From positions 1 to 10,657 of the forward strand of contig CAZXEM010000037.1 of NCBI GenBank assembly GCA_964639875.1: a stretch of 10,657 nucleotides of DNA, read 5' to 3'. This DNA comes from CAZQLW01 sp964639875. Its GTDB lineage: Archaea; Nanobdellota; Nanobdellia; Woesearchaeales; GW2011-AR9. The position numbers and the translations under genes are program-made. The notes below the pieces were generated by a model. The model was not told the origin of the DNA, made no database searches, and was given only the letters and a program-made list of their open reading frames with translations. This document shows, in pieces, positions 1 through 6,725 of the stretch (its first letter is position 1; each line of letters starts with the position of its first letter).

Positions 1-115
1 ACTGGTTTGAAAGAATGTAAAAAATTGCGATGAGAATAGCAAGAATCAGTACAAAGACTAAGAACTGGCCTTGTCCTTTTTTACAAGCAAGCAATTGTTT
101 GATTAAAGATAACAT
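1..115 (-). CDS. Pilin-like / class III signal peptide protein, N-terminal fragment
   Basis: Partial gene; only the first 38 codons lie in the window and the rest is beyond base 1. The reading begins with an ATG at 115-113. The N-terminus is short and basic, contains the motif CKKGQGQ (residues 11-17), and runs straight into a strongly hydrophobic stretch (about residues 18-34, FLVFVLILAILIAIFYI). This is the layout of archaeal type IV pilin-like proteins with a class III signal peptide, which a prepilin peptidase (EppA/PibD type) cuts next to the hydrophobic helix at a G-Q or A-Q bond. The product would therefore be a membrane-anchored surface or pilus subunit, or a small membrane protein. 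The family beyond the signal peptide cannot be read. It is divergent from the gene at 215, with a TATA-like box about 27 bases upstream of its ATG. Confidence 0.6.
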   Translation of the reverse strand, partial: MLSLIKQLLACKKGQGQFLVFVLILAILIAIFYILSNQ

Positions 116-138
116 TTAATGTTAGGATATCTTTATAG

Positions 139-146
139 ATTTTAAA
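139..146 (-). promoter_or_regulatory. TATA-like box for the pilin-like gene
   Basis: TTTAAAAT on the minus strand, centred about 27 bases upstream of the ATG at 115. This is the spacing expected for a leaderless archaeal transcript. The surrounding DNA is very AT-rich, so the assignment is moderate. Confidence 0.4.
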
Positions 147-182
147 TTTTACTATTTGTAATTTATCATTTCTTCAGAAATC

Positions 183-190
183 TTTATATA
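183..190 (+). promoter_or_regulatory. TATA box for the gene at 215
   Basis: TTTATATA centred about 28 bases before the ATG at 215. No Shine-Dalgarno sequence lies between box and start, so the transcript is probably leaderless. Confidence 0.6.
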
Positions 191-214
191 ACTTCAAATA
201 ATCTCTTTTTAAAG

Positions 215-745
215 ATGCCTAACGAAAAATTACCAAAAATCACTCTTAAATATAATGGCTTGTTTGATTTTGATGGAATGTACGCCGCGATTATTGATTG
301 GTCCAAAAATTATGGCTTCATGTGGCATGAAGGAGATTATAAACATAAAGTTCCTTCCCCTCAAGGGGCAGAACAGGAGTTCAAATGGCTTTTACAAAAA
401 AATGTTACTGATTATATCAGTTATGAAATTCTTATTACTGTTCATGCATGGGAATTGTTAGAAGTTGACGTTGATGTTAATGGGAAAAAGAAAAGTTTGT
501 CTAACGGTAGATTATATATTTGGATGGAACCTAAAGTAATTTGGGATTGGCAGAAAAGGTTTGCTAAATCTGGTAAGTTCGGAAAATTTCTGGGTAAATG
601 GTATGATAAAATTATGCAACGTGACATTGACGCTTACATGGACCCGTTATATTATCGAGTTTGGAACTTACAGGCATTAATGAAAAAGTATTTCGATATG
701 CAATCTAAGAAGTATGCGTATAAAGGTTATTTGGGCGAGAATTGA
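215..745 (+). CDS. Conserved hypothetical protein, Trp/Tyr-rich
   Basis: A 176-residue soluble protein that I cannot assign to a characterised family. It has no signal peptide or membrane segment. It is rich in aromatic residues (nine Trp and many Tyr). The visible order is: an N-terminal part with FDFDGMYAAIIDW (17-29); a lysine/glycine part; a beta-strand-like middle with alternating hydrophobics (TDYISYEILITVHAW); and a helical C-terminus ending in a basic tail. The general pattern resembles uncharacterised proteins I recall from DPANN archaea, but no catalytic motif is evident. The start is supported by a TATA box 28 bases upstream and no in-frame upstream alternative. Its TGA stop at 743-745 directly abuts the stop of the convergent nucleotide hydrolase gene, with no spacer. 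Confidence 0.75.
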   Translation: MPNEKLPKITLKYNGLFDFDGMYAAIIDWSKNYGFMWHEGDYKHKVPSPQGAEQEFKWLLQKNVTDYISYEILITVHAWELLEVDVDVNGKKKSLSNGRLYIWMEPKVIWDWQKRFAKSGKFGKFLGKWYDKIMQRDIDAYMDPLYYRVWNLQALMKKYFDMQSKKYAYKGYLGEN

Positions 746-1171
746 TCATTCACTAAAAAACCGATCAATAATTTCTTGAGCTTCTTCTAAAGTTTGATAA
801 TTCTTGTTAGTTACTTCCTCGCACCCAACAATCATTGCAGAAAGTTTTTTTTCTTCTTTTGGACGGTATAAACAAAGAATTTTTTTATTTGCTTCTACCG
901 CTGCTCTAATTTCATAACCAACGCCTAAACTGGGTTGAGTTACTTCTGCCACCATGTAATCAGCAGAGAGTAACCATTCTAAATCCCTGTCATGGATATA
1001 TTTACTTGTTTTACCGCCATCCACTATTTTTGCAAGTTTATCATTACCAACATGTTCAGTTAAAACTTCACCATGATTTTTCAAATAATTGATTATTTGC
1101 AGATATAAGTCTGCATCATCTCTTCCTCCATAAATAGAACCAGCAAAATATATTTTCTTTTCTTTTTCCAT
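746..1171 (-). CDS. Rcl/DNPH1-like 2'-deoxynucleoside 5'-phosphate N-hydrolase
   Basis: A 141-residue protein of the nucleoside 2-deoxyribosyltransferase fold. It matches the Rcl/DNPH1 subgroup along its whole length: GSIYGG (11-16) in the phosphate/nucleotide-binding loop, LTEHVG (37-42), IHDRDLEWLLSADYMVAEV (59-77), and the signature TQPSLGVGYE (78-87), followed by ILCLYRP and LSAMIVG. Glu87 corresponds to the catalytic glutamate of this family. Asp71 and Ser81 are in the usual positions of ribose and phosphate contacts. Known members cut the N-glycosidic bond of deoxynucleoside monophosphates, including 5-hydroxymethyl-dUMP, and so clean the nucleotide pool; the archaeal substrate is an inference. 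The protein is cytosolic. The gene is divergent from the P-loop protein at 1269 and convergent with the gene at 215. It appears complete. Confidence 0.88.
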   Translation of the reverse strand: MEKEKKIYFAGSIYGGRDDADLYLQIINYLKNHGEVLTEHVGNDKLAKIVDGGKTSKYIHDRDLEWLLSADYMVAEVTQPSLGVGYEIRAAVEANKKILCLYRPKEEKKLSAMIVGCEEVTNKNYQTLEEAQEIIDRFFSE

Positions 1172-1194
1172 CTTTTCTTTTTGTTTTTATGGAG

Positions 1195-1202
1195 TTTATA
1201 AT
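1195..1202 (-). promoter_or_regulatory. TATA-like box for the Rcl/DNPH1-like gene
   Basis: ATTATAAA on the minus strand, centred about 27 bases upstream of the ATG at 1171. The bases between show no Shine-Dalgarno match, which suggests a leaderless message. Confidence 0.5.
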
Positions 1203-1239
1203 CATTATTGTGTTGAAATGTTTATTTTTGAATGATAAT

Positions 1240-1247
1240 TTTATAAA
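1240..1247 (+). promoter_or_regulatory. TATA box for the P-loop protein gene
   Basis: TTTATAAA centred about 25 bases before the ATG at 1269, followed by a T-rich stretch without a Shine-Dalgarno. It fits leaderless transcription. It lies in the 97-base divergent region shared with the gene ending at 1171. Confidence 0.55.
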
Positions 1248-1268
1248 AATAAACTGTTTTTTTAGATT

Positions 1269-1763
1269 ATGTCTTATTACATTATTATTAGGGGACCTTT
1301 AGGAATAGGTAAATCTACTGTTGCTAGAAATTTAGCCAAAATTTTAGATGGAGAATATATTTCTATTGATGACGTTTTGGCAGAAAATAGTTTGGACCAA
1401 GTGGATGAAAATGAAGGTGGCATTCCCGTAAAGAATTTTATTAAAGGGAATGAAATAGTTCTTCCTAAAATAAAAGATTATTTGGATACTGGAAAAATAG
1501 TTATTATTGATGGTAATTTTTATCATCAGGAACAGATTGAACATTTTGCTGAACATTTAAAATATTCTCATCACGTTTTTACACTTAAAGCGCATTTAGA
1601 AGTTTGTATTCTTCGTGATAAAGGAAGAAAGAATAGTTATGGTCAAGATGCAGCAACTGCAGTTCATGGTATGGTCAATAAGTTTGATTATGGTACGGTT
1701 GTTGATACAGAGAATAAGGATGTTGAGCAGACAGTTAAAGAGATTGTTGGGCATTTATGTTAA
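1269..1763 (+). CDS. Small P-loop NTPase, AAA_33/kinase-like
   Basis: A 164-residue single-domain P-loop protein. The N-terminus holds a clear Walker A, GPLGIGKST (9-17), after a hydrophobic strand (YYIIIR). An Asp pair at 34-35 (SIDDVL) follows in the position of the substrate-binding acid of kinase-like members. A second strand ends in VIIDGNFYH (78-86), acting as Walker B. RDKGRKNSYGQDAA (117-129) resembles a basic lid segment. The length and order fit the AAA_33 group of small nucleotide, sugar or shikimate kinase-like proteins. The phosphate acceptor cannot be told from sequence. It is cytosolic. The gene stands alone with its own promoter, divergent from the nucleotide hydrolase; a functional link between them is only a possibility. 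Confidence 0.78.
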   Translation: MSYYIIIRGPLGIGKSTVARNLAKILDGEYISIDDVLAENSLDQVDENEGGIPVKNFIKGNEIVLPKIKDYLDTGKIVIIDGNFYHQEQIEHFAEHLKYSHHVFTLKAHLEVCILRDKGRKNSYGQDAATAVHGMVNKFDYGTVVDTENKDVEQTVKEIVGHLC

Positions 1764-1802
1764 TTTTCATTCTAAAAAAACCAAAATAATTTAAAGAAAA
1801 AG

Positions 1803-1811
1803 AAATATATA
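1803..1811 (+). promoter_or_regulatory. TATA box for thrS
   Basis: AAATATATA, about 41 bases before the ATG at 1848. Initiation about 26 bases downstream would leave a short leader beginning just before the AGGAG site, consistent with a leadered, Shine-Dalgarno-dependent message. Confidence 0.5.
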
Positions 1812-1833
1812 CAAAATATTCAGATATATTATT

Positions 1834-1838
1834 AGGAG
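1834..1838 (+). promoter_or_regulatory. Shine-Dalgarno site deciding the thrS start
   Basis: AGGAG at 1834-1838 lies nine bases before the ATG at 1848. It directly abuts an in-frame TTG at 1839 and so could not serve that codon. This places the start at 1848, where the archaeal family N-terminus MKILTIHADF begins. Confidence 0.75.
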
Positions 1839-1847
1839 TTGATACAT

Positions 1848-3593
1848 ATGAAGATACTAACGATACACGCAGACTTTATTGAATTTCAAGCTAAAAAGAA
1901 AGCTTTCAAAGGTGCTGAAGCAGATGTTGAAAAAGGCAGTAGCGAAAGAGTAGAAGAATGTTTAGTAGTTTTTACTGCTGTAGAAAAGCGAGACGAAAGT
2001 AATACTAAAGCAATTATCAAAAAGTATATTGCTGAAATTGAAGATATTGCTGAGAAAGTTAATACAAAAACAATTGTCCTTTACCCTTATGCACATTTAA
2101 GTTCTTCTTTATCTAATCCAAAAGTTGCAGAAGAAGTAATGAAAGAAACAGAAAAGTTGCTTCAGAAAGACTATCAAGTTACTAGAGCGCCGTTCGGTTG
2201 GTACAAGTCTTTTGATGTAAGTTGTAAAGGTCATCCCCTTTCGGAACTAAGCCGAGAGTTTTCTGTTGAAGAAGGAAAAGATGGAGATGGTGGAAAAGAA
2301 GTTGAAGAAGAAGTAAACATGCCGAATCTTTTGAAAAAAATGTCTCAGGTACATATGACTGCTCCGCGCGGAAAGAATGATCAGAAAAGTAATGTGGAAT
2401 TGGGAAAAGAACTTGATTTATATTTTGTTAGTGAGATTGTTGGTGGCGGTTTACCACTATTAACTTCTAAAGGAGCAACGATTAAAAGAGAACTTGAACG
2501 ATTTGTAACTGATGAAGAAATCAAGCGAGGTTATTTACATACTTCTACTCCAATAATGGCAAAAAGTGATTTGTATAAAGTTTCTGGTCATTGGCAGCAT
2601 TATAAAGATGATATGTTCTCTTTACAAGTTAGGGGAGAAACTTATGCTTTACGTCCAATGACTTGTCCTTTCCAATTTATTATTTATAAACATAAACCTA
2701 GAAGTTATAAAGACTTACCTCTTAAGTATGCAGAATTTGCTCAACTATTTAGAAATGAAAAGTCTGGGGAACTAAGAGGGTTAACTCGTGTTCGACAATT
2801 CACTTTAGCAGATGCTCATGTAATTTGTCAACCAGAAAACCTAGAAAAAGAGTTTGCCCAGGTTCTTGATTTAGTTAAATTTATCATGGAAAAACTTGGA
2901 ATTAAAGATATCTGGTACAGATTTTCTAAATGGGATCCAAAAGATAAAAAAGGGAAATATATTAACAATCCTGAAGCGTGGGAAGATTCTCAAAACTCAA
3001 TGAGAAAAATTCTAAAAAAACTGAAAGTTGAATTTGTTGAAGTAGAGGATGAAGCGGCTTTTTATGGTCCTAAACTGGATATCCAATACAAAGATATTTA
3101 CGGGAAAGAAGATACGTTGATTACTATCCAAATTGACTTTGCTCTTCCTGAAAGATATGATTTAACTTACACTGATAATGAGAGTAAAGAAAAACGTCCA
3201 ATGGTAATTCATCGCTCGTCTTCTGGTGCTACCGAAAGAACTATGGCCTATTTATTGGAAAAATATCAAGGAAAGTTTCCAGCATGGTTAAGCCCGGTTC
3301 AGGTTAAAGTTGTTACAGTTACAGATGATAATGTTCCTTTCGCTAAAGAAGTTATGGCTAAACTAGTTGATGTTGGTATTCGAGTTGAGTTAGATGACCG
3401 TTCGGAATCAATGGGTAAGAAAGTTAGGGATGCACAAATGGAAAAAGTGAATTATGTTGTTACCATTGGTGATAAAGAAGTTGAGAAAAAAACTCTTGCT
3501 GTTCGAAATAGAGAAGGAAAAACTAAGTTTGATGTAAATGTTGATAAGTTCGTTGAGGATTTATTGAAAGAAATTTCGGAGAAAAAAGTTTAA
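1848..3593 (+). CDS. thrS: Threonyl-tRNA synthetase, archaeal editing domain with bacterial-like core
   Basis: A 581-residue class II synthetase that charges tRNA-Thr in the cytosol. Residues 1 to about 140 are the archaeal DTD-like editing domain: MKILTIHADF, YPYAHLSS (79-86, with His83) and APFGWYKSFDVSCKGHPLSE (Lys120), which removes Ser-tRNA-Thr. An acidic Gly/Glu linker (about 139-160) follows. The catalytic core carries the zinc ligands Cys273 (RPMTCP), His324 (ADAHV) and His455 (VIHRSSSG). Motif 2 is FRNEKSGELRGLTRVRQFT (301-319) and motif 3 is SSGATERTMAYLL. The C-terminal anticodon-binding domain starts near 481 (LSPVQVKVV). From memory, the core is closer to bacterial or crenarchaeal ThrRS than to the standard euryarchaeal core, which has RFAACFGQF and DMHT signatures at the matching places. 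No bacterial TGS or N2 editing domain is present. The start is set by AGGAG at 1834-1838. Confidence 0.95.
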   Translation: MKILTIHADFIEFQAKKKAFKGAEADVEKGSSERVEECLVVFTAVEKRDESNTKAIIKKYIAEIEDIAEKVNTKTIVLYPYAHLSSSLSNPKVAEEVMKETEKLLQKDYQVTRAPFGWYKSFDVSCKGHPLSELSREFSVEEGKDGDGGKEVEEEVNMPNLLKKMSQVHMTAPRGKNDQKSNVELGKELDLYFVSEIVGGGLPLLTSKGATIKRELERFVTDEEIKRGYLHTSTPIMAKSDLYKVSGHWQHYKDDMFSLQVRGETYALRPMTCPFQFIIYKHKPRSYKDLPLKYAEFAQLFRNEKSGELRGLTRVRQFTLADAHVICQPENLEKEFAQVLDLVKFIMEKLGIKDIWYRFSKWDPKDKKGKYINNPEAWEDSQNSMRKILKKLKVEFVEVEDEAAFYGPKLDIQYKDIYGKEDTLITIQIDFALPERYDLTYTDNESKEKRPMVIHRSSSGATERTMAYLLEKYQGKFPAWLSPVQVKVVTVTDDNVPFAKEVMAKLVDVGIRVELDDRSESMGKKVRDAQMEKVNYVVTIGDKEVEKKTLAVRNREGKTKFDVNVDKFVEDLLKEISEKKV

Positions 3594-3613
3594 TTTTATT
3601 TATTTTTAATTTT
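3594..3613 (+). terminator. T-rich terminator after thrS
   Basis: Immediately after the TAA stop of thrS comes a run of T stretches (TTTTATTTATTTTTAATTTT). This is the usual form of intrinsic termination in archaea, where no hairpin is needed. Confidence 0.4.
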
Positions 3614-3662
3614 GTTTCAAATGGTGGTTTTGACTACTTTGCAATAACTAATTATCAAAAAG

Positions 3663-3670
3663 TTTATATA
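3663..3670 (+). promoter_or_regulatory. TATA box for the transglutaminase-like gene
   Basis: TTTATATA centred about 27 bases upstream of the ATG at 3694, with no Shine-Dalgarno between them. A leaderless promoter. Confidence 0.6.
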
Positions 3671-3693
3671 GTTTTACTCCTATTATTATTTTT

Positions 3694-4335
3694 ATGATTG
3701 GGAAATGGAATCGAACAAGAATTGGTCGAATGCGGTTAGATGCAATTTTAGAAGATGATAAATATTTAGACCGATTATTAATTGGACGTGATTCTCCTAT
3801 TGATGGAGGAGTTTATCTTGGCGGAAATGAACGAGAAGCAATTGTAGTTAATTCTTGTGATTCTCCTCAGTTACAATTAGCTTACAAAGAAGTAAAAAAA
3901 AGGTCTCTTGATGATTCGGGTGAAGTTCGTAGAGGGAAAATATTACAATCAGTTTATGAACTTACTAACGAAAAAATGAAATTTTCTGAAATTGAAGTTG
4001 CAAGAGTTATTGACGAACATTCTGTTGATAAAGATGGAAAAATATCTTTAGGTATATTTTTACAAGAAGGGTATGGTGTTTGTCGGCACATGGCTTTATT
4101 ATCTGCTTTTTTACTAGAAAAGTTTGTTGAAGAAGGACATATTCGGGGAAAACCTAGTGTGGACAGAAATTCTTGTTTTCATAATGCTCATGCTTGGTGT
4201 CGGTATAAAAATCATTCTGGTGAAGTGTACATTCTTGATTCAGCAAAAAGTTTTATAGGGACATTAGAAGATTCTAAAGAAATAATGAACTGGGAATATT
4301 TTAGGGATAATGATAAAATTAATATTTCTGATTAA
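3694..4335 (+). CDS. Transglutaminase-like cysteine-fold protein
   Basis: A 213-residue protein. The C-terminal half has the three signature segments of the transglutaminase-like superfamily in the right order: EGYGVCRHMALLSAFL with Cys130, NAHAWCRY with His166, and VYILDSA with Asp182. These form the expected Cys-His-Asp triad. In this superfamily such domains act as proteases, peptide hydrolases or transglutaminases, and some have other roles, so the substrate is open. The N-terminal 100 residues carry no motif I recognise, apart from a charged helix region (about 60-105). No signal peptide or membrane segment is visible, so it is probably cytosolic. The gene is monocistronic, with a TATA box 27 bases upstream. 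Confidence 0.75.
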   Translation: MIGKWNRTRIGRMRLDAILEDDKYLDRLLIGRDSPIDGGVYLGGNEREAIVVNSCDSPQLQLAYKEVKKRSLDDSGEVRRGKILQSVYELTNEKMKFSEIEVARVIDEHSVDKDGKISLGIFLQEGYGVCRHMALLSAFLLEKFVEEGHIRGKPSVDRNSCFHNAHAWCRYKNHSGEVYILDSAKSFIGTLEDSKEIMNWEYFRDNDKINISD

Positions 4336-4412
4336 CTAGTTTTAATTGAGAATTAGCGCAAACTATCAAAAATAGAAAATATTTTTGGAAGTTCACTCAT
4401 TTCATTCGCAAA

Positions 4413-4420
4413 TTATATAA
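4413..4420 (+). promoter_or_regulatory. TATA box for the MgtC/DUF4010 gene
   Basis: TTATATAA centred about 36 bases upstream of the ATG at 4453. It predicts a leader of about ten bases that contains GGTG at 4444-4447, a short match to the archaeal anti-Shine-Dalgarno, five bases before the start. Confidence 0.5.
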
Positions 4421-4452
4421 ACCATAAAATATTCCTTTACTTTGGTGTATAG

Positions 4453-5697
4453 ATGGAATTATTTATTTTTCAAAACATTCTTATTGCTTTAGCGCTAGGT
4501 GCTCTTATCGGTTTGGAAAGAGAATATGCTCGTTACAGAAAGCGTGGCCACGATTATGCTGGGATTAGAACATTTCCTTTAATTGCTTTATTTGGTTTCA
4601 TTTCAGCTTATTTAGGGGAGATTATTTCTCCTTGGATTCTGTTGATTGGGATAGTTCTTTCTGGGGCGTTAATTATTATTGCTTACTTTACTCTTGCGCA
4701 AAATTCTCGTCAGTACATGGGCGCAACCTCAGAAGTTGCTGGTTTTTTGACTTTTTTTTTAGGTGTACTTACATTTTATGGGGAAATTACTTTTGCAATA
4801 ATTTTAGCTGTAATCGTAACAATTATTCTTTACGCTCGTTCAATGTTGCACCATTTTGCTAAAAAGATTAAAACTAAAGAAATGGCGGACACTTTAAAGT
4901 TTGCAGTAATCGCTTTCGTGATTCTTCCTCTTTTACCTAACAAGGGTTACGGTCCCTTGGAAATGTTTAACCCTTACGTAATTTGGTTAATGGTGGTTTT
5001 CATTTCTGGGATTGGGTTTGCTGGTTACATTTTAATGAAATGGTTCGGTGAGAAAGGAATTACTTTAGCCGGCATTCTTGGCGGGTTAGTTAGCAGTACT
5101 GCCGTAACTTCCAGTTTTGCTGCGAGAAGTAAGAAAGAAAAAAAGATTTATCGGGCATTAGTTTTAGGTGTTGTTCTTGCCAATTCAATCATGTTTGTTA
5201 GAATTTTGATTGAGGTTTTTGTAATTAACAGAGAACTTCTTCCCTTAATGATTCTACCTCTTTCAATCTTGATTGCTGTTTGTGCAGTGTTCTCTTACGT
5301 TTTATGGAGAAAAGCTAAAGATGCTAAAGGTAAAGTTGAGTTAAGTTCACCATTTACACTTGGGCCGGCATTAAAGTTTGGTGCTTTTTTTGCAATCATT
5401 CTCGCTTTAGTAAAATTGGGTGATGTTTATCTGTCTACTAAAGGAGTTTACTTGGTAAGTTTTATTTCCGGTTTTGCAGATGTTGACGCGATAACTGTTT
5501 CTTTATCACAGTTAGCAAAAACTACTTTGGATTTGGAAACTGCTCGTAACGGAATAATTCTTGCTGCATTAACCAACGTTGGTGTTAAAGGCGGAATTGC
5601 TTACATATTCGGAGATCGAGAAAAGTTTGGTAAAATTATTGTTAGTTTATATGTTGTTTTAATTCTTATTGGCTTGGCAACAATTTGGTTATTATAA
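4453..5697 (+). CDS. MgtC/SapB family membrane protein with DUF4010 domain
   Basis: A 414-residue polytopic membrane protein. The N-terminal part (about 1-140) is an MgtC/SapB domain: GALIGLEREYARYRK (16-30) followed by AGIRTFPLIALFG (36-48), the conserved first loop of the family. The C-terminal part (about 180-414) matches DUF4010, with LAGILGGLVSSTAVTSSFA near 205-223 and SGFADVDAITVSLSQLA near 340-356. Roughly ten or more membrane helices are apparent. MgtC proteins are linked to magnesium homeostasis and membrane-potential or ATP-synthase regulation in bacteria; the role of the DUF4010 fusion is not established. It was chosen from the ATG at 4453 because of the adjacent GGTG and the family N-terminus. 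It is a single gene with no visible partner. Confidence 0.9.
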   Translation: MELFIFQNILIALALGALIGLEREYARYRKRGHDYAGIRTFPLIALFGFISAYLGEIISPWILLIGIVLSGALIIIAYFTLAQNSRQYMGATSEVAGFLTFFLGVLTFYGEITFAIILAVIVTIILYARSMLHHFAKKIKTKEMADTLKFAVIAFVILPLLPNKGYGPLEMFNPYVIWLMVVFISGIGFAGYILMKWFGEKGITLAGILGGLVSSTAVTSSFAARSKKEKKIYRALVLGVVLANSIMFVRILIEVFVINRELLPLMILPLSILIAVCAVFSYVLWRKAKDAKGKVELSSPFTLGPALKFGAFFAIILALVKLGDVYLSTKGVYLVSFISGFADVDAITVSLSQLAKTTLDLETARNGIILAALTNVGVKGGIAYIFGDREKFGKIIVSLYVVLILIGLATIWLL

Positions 5698-5709
5698 TTT
5701 TTATTTTTT
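5698..5709 (+). terminator. T-rich terminator after the MgtC/DUF4010 gene
   Basis: The T-rich run TTTTTATTTTTT directly follows the TAA stop at 5695-5697 and fits archaeal intrinsic termination. Confidence 0.4.
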
Positions 5710-5739
5710 GGATGTGTTATAGGTTATTTTCTAGAATAG

Positions 5740-5749
5740 AAATATTTTT
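5740..5749 (+). promoter_or_regulatory. TATA-like box for the gene at 5774
   Basis: AAATATTTTT centred about 29 bases upstream of the ATG at 5774. No Shine-Dalgarno is seen. A weaker match than the other boxes. Confidence 0.35.
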
Positions 5750-5773
5750 AACTATTGTCTTATCAATTATTTT

Positions 5774-6358
5774 ATGGAACCTATTGTTGAGAAAATACTG
5801 GATGATAACTTTCGAGAGATTATTGACCAGTCTGCTAAACGTAGATTTAAAGATATTTCTTTAGCTACTAAAGACTATTTAGCAAAAATGTTAACTTCAT
5901 TTGCTAGTCCAGAAAAGTTGTTCAAAGAGTATCATTTTGGTGCTGTTTCTGGTTATGGTTTAGAACCAATAACTTTTCAACTTGCTAATTGTTTAGAATC
6001 TGAAAGTACAAGTATTCACGCTTCACGCTTAAGAAATTTAGGTGATCATTGTTTATTTCTTACAGGCTATCTTTATGATTTTGTAAGGAAAAGAGGAAAA
6101 AGTCAAGTAGATTTTCATTATCAAGTTGGTTCTTCTGCTTATTTACAGTTGGGTCAATCTTTAGAAAATAATACTTTTACTGAACTGGGTGATCGTTTTG
6201 TAAACCTTAGTACTTTGATTGGTGATTTACATTTACCGCAACTAGAAGGGAAAAAGTTATTTGATCTGTATGAACAATGGTTAATAACTAAAGATGAACG
6301 TTACGCTTCTTTGTTATTAGCAAAAAACTTTACTTTAACAGACAAAAAAATAATTTAG
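5774..6358 (+). CDS. Conserved hypothetical protein, all-helical
   Basis: A 194-residue protein, predicted mostly helical and soluble, with no signal peptide or membrane segment. I do not know its function. The most distinctive parts are RFKDISLATKDYLAKML (24-40), the central block LRNLGDHCLFLTGYLYDFV (86-104), and the following YQVGSSAYLQLGQ (about 115-128), with a Gly-Asp pair and small residues inside helices. From memory this pattern resembles an uncharacterised family found in bacteria, which would make it an uncommon gene in an archaeon, but I cannot confirm that here. There is no metal or nucleotide motif. The gene ends in TAG at 6356-6358, directly abutting the stop codon of the convergent gene at 6359. 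Confidence 0.7.
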   Translation: MEPIVEKILDDNFREIIDQSAKRRFKDISLATKDYLAKMLTSFASPEKLFKEYHFGAVSGYGLEPITFQLANCLESESTSIHASRLRNLGDHCLFLTGYLYDFVRKRGKSQVDFHYQVGSSAYLQLGQSLENNTFTELGDRFVNLSTLIGDLHLPQLEGKKLFDLYEQWLITKDERYASLLLAKNFTLTDKKII

Positions 6359-6691
6359 TTAAAAAAATTCAATTTTCTGTTCTGGTTGATTTTCATCTTC
6401 TTCATTTTGATCTTTATCAACTAAATTTAAGAAACTATTAAAGTTTGGTGCGATGTCCTGGACTGGTTCTGTTGCCGTTGTTGTTTCTGTTTCTGTATTA
6501 GGAGAAGGATTAGCAAACATGCTCATCATATTGGACGAATTTACTTCTTTAACTGGTTCAGTGTTGTTACTTGTTTCTAAAGTTGTATTGGTAGCAATTG
6601 TTCCTTTATTTTCTAGAATATGAGTAAGAATATGTAATACTTTACGGATATCTTCATGAGTGTCATGTTTTGTGTCAATTGTTATCTTCAT
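6359..6691 (-). CDS. Small acidic protein with ordered N-terminus and disordered tail
   Basis: A 110-residue protein of unknown function. Residues 1-33 look ordered: a strand (MKITIDT) and an amphipathic helix (HEDIRKVLHILTHILENKG). From about 34 on it is low-complexity and rich in Thr, Asn, Glu and Pro, with one Met-rich patch (NMMSMFANP). It ends in an acidic stretch and a hydrophobic tip (QKIEFF). A disordered acidic linker with a hydrophobic last few residues is a layout used for protein docking, for example in SSB tails, but no homology is claimed. The start at 6691 is well supported: AGGTGATCC at 6703-6695 is a near-perfect archaeal Shine-Dalgarno three bases from the ATG. Translation ends at 6359 with no gap to the convergent gene. 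Confidence 0.72.
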   Translation of the reverse strand: MKITIDTKHDTHEDIRKVLHILTHILENKGTIATNTTLETSNNTEPVKEVNSSNMMSMFANPSPNTETETTTATEPVQDIAPNFNSFLNLVDKDQNEEDENQPEQKIEFF

Positions 6692-6694
6692 CTG

Positions 6695-6703
6695 GGATCA
6701 CCT
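6695..6703 (-). promoter_or_regulatory. Strong Shine-Dalgarno for the gene at 6691
   Basis: AGGTGATCC on the minus strand, three bases from the ATG at 6691. It matches the complement of the archaeal 16S 3' end (GATCACCT). It is the most extended such site in the window, where many genes have none. Confidence 0.7.
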
Positions 6704-6725
6704 ACACTAAAGAAAATATTGTTAG

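Noticed and set aside
442..627. Minus-strand 61-codon open frame inside the Trp-rich gene
   Set aside because: A shadow of the plus-strand gene, which has a good promoter and consistent codon pattern.
1839..1847. TTG at 1839 as the thrS start
   Set aside because: The AGGAG site directly abuts it, and the archaeal family begins at MKILTIHADF, so ATG 1848 fits better.
4336..4452. Possible small RNA or riboswitch before the MgtC gene
   Set aside because: MgtC genes in bacteria have long regulated leaders, but here the TATA box predicts a leader of only about ten bases and no stable structure was seen.
6359..6376. PIP-box (PCNA-binding) motif in the C-terminus QKIEFF
   Set aside because: The spacing is wrong: the hydrophobic residue is followed by one residue before FF, where the canonical motif has two.
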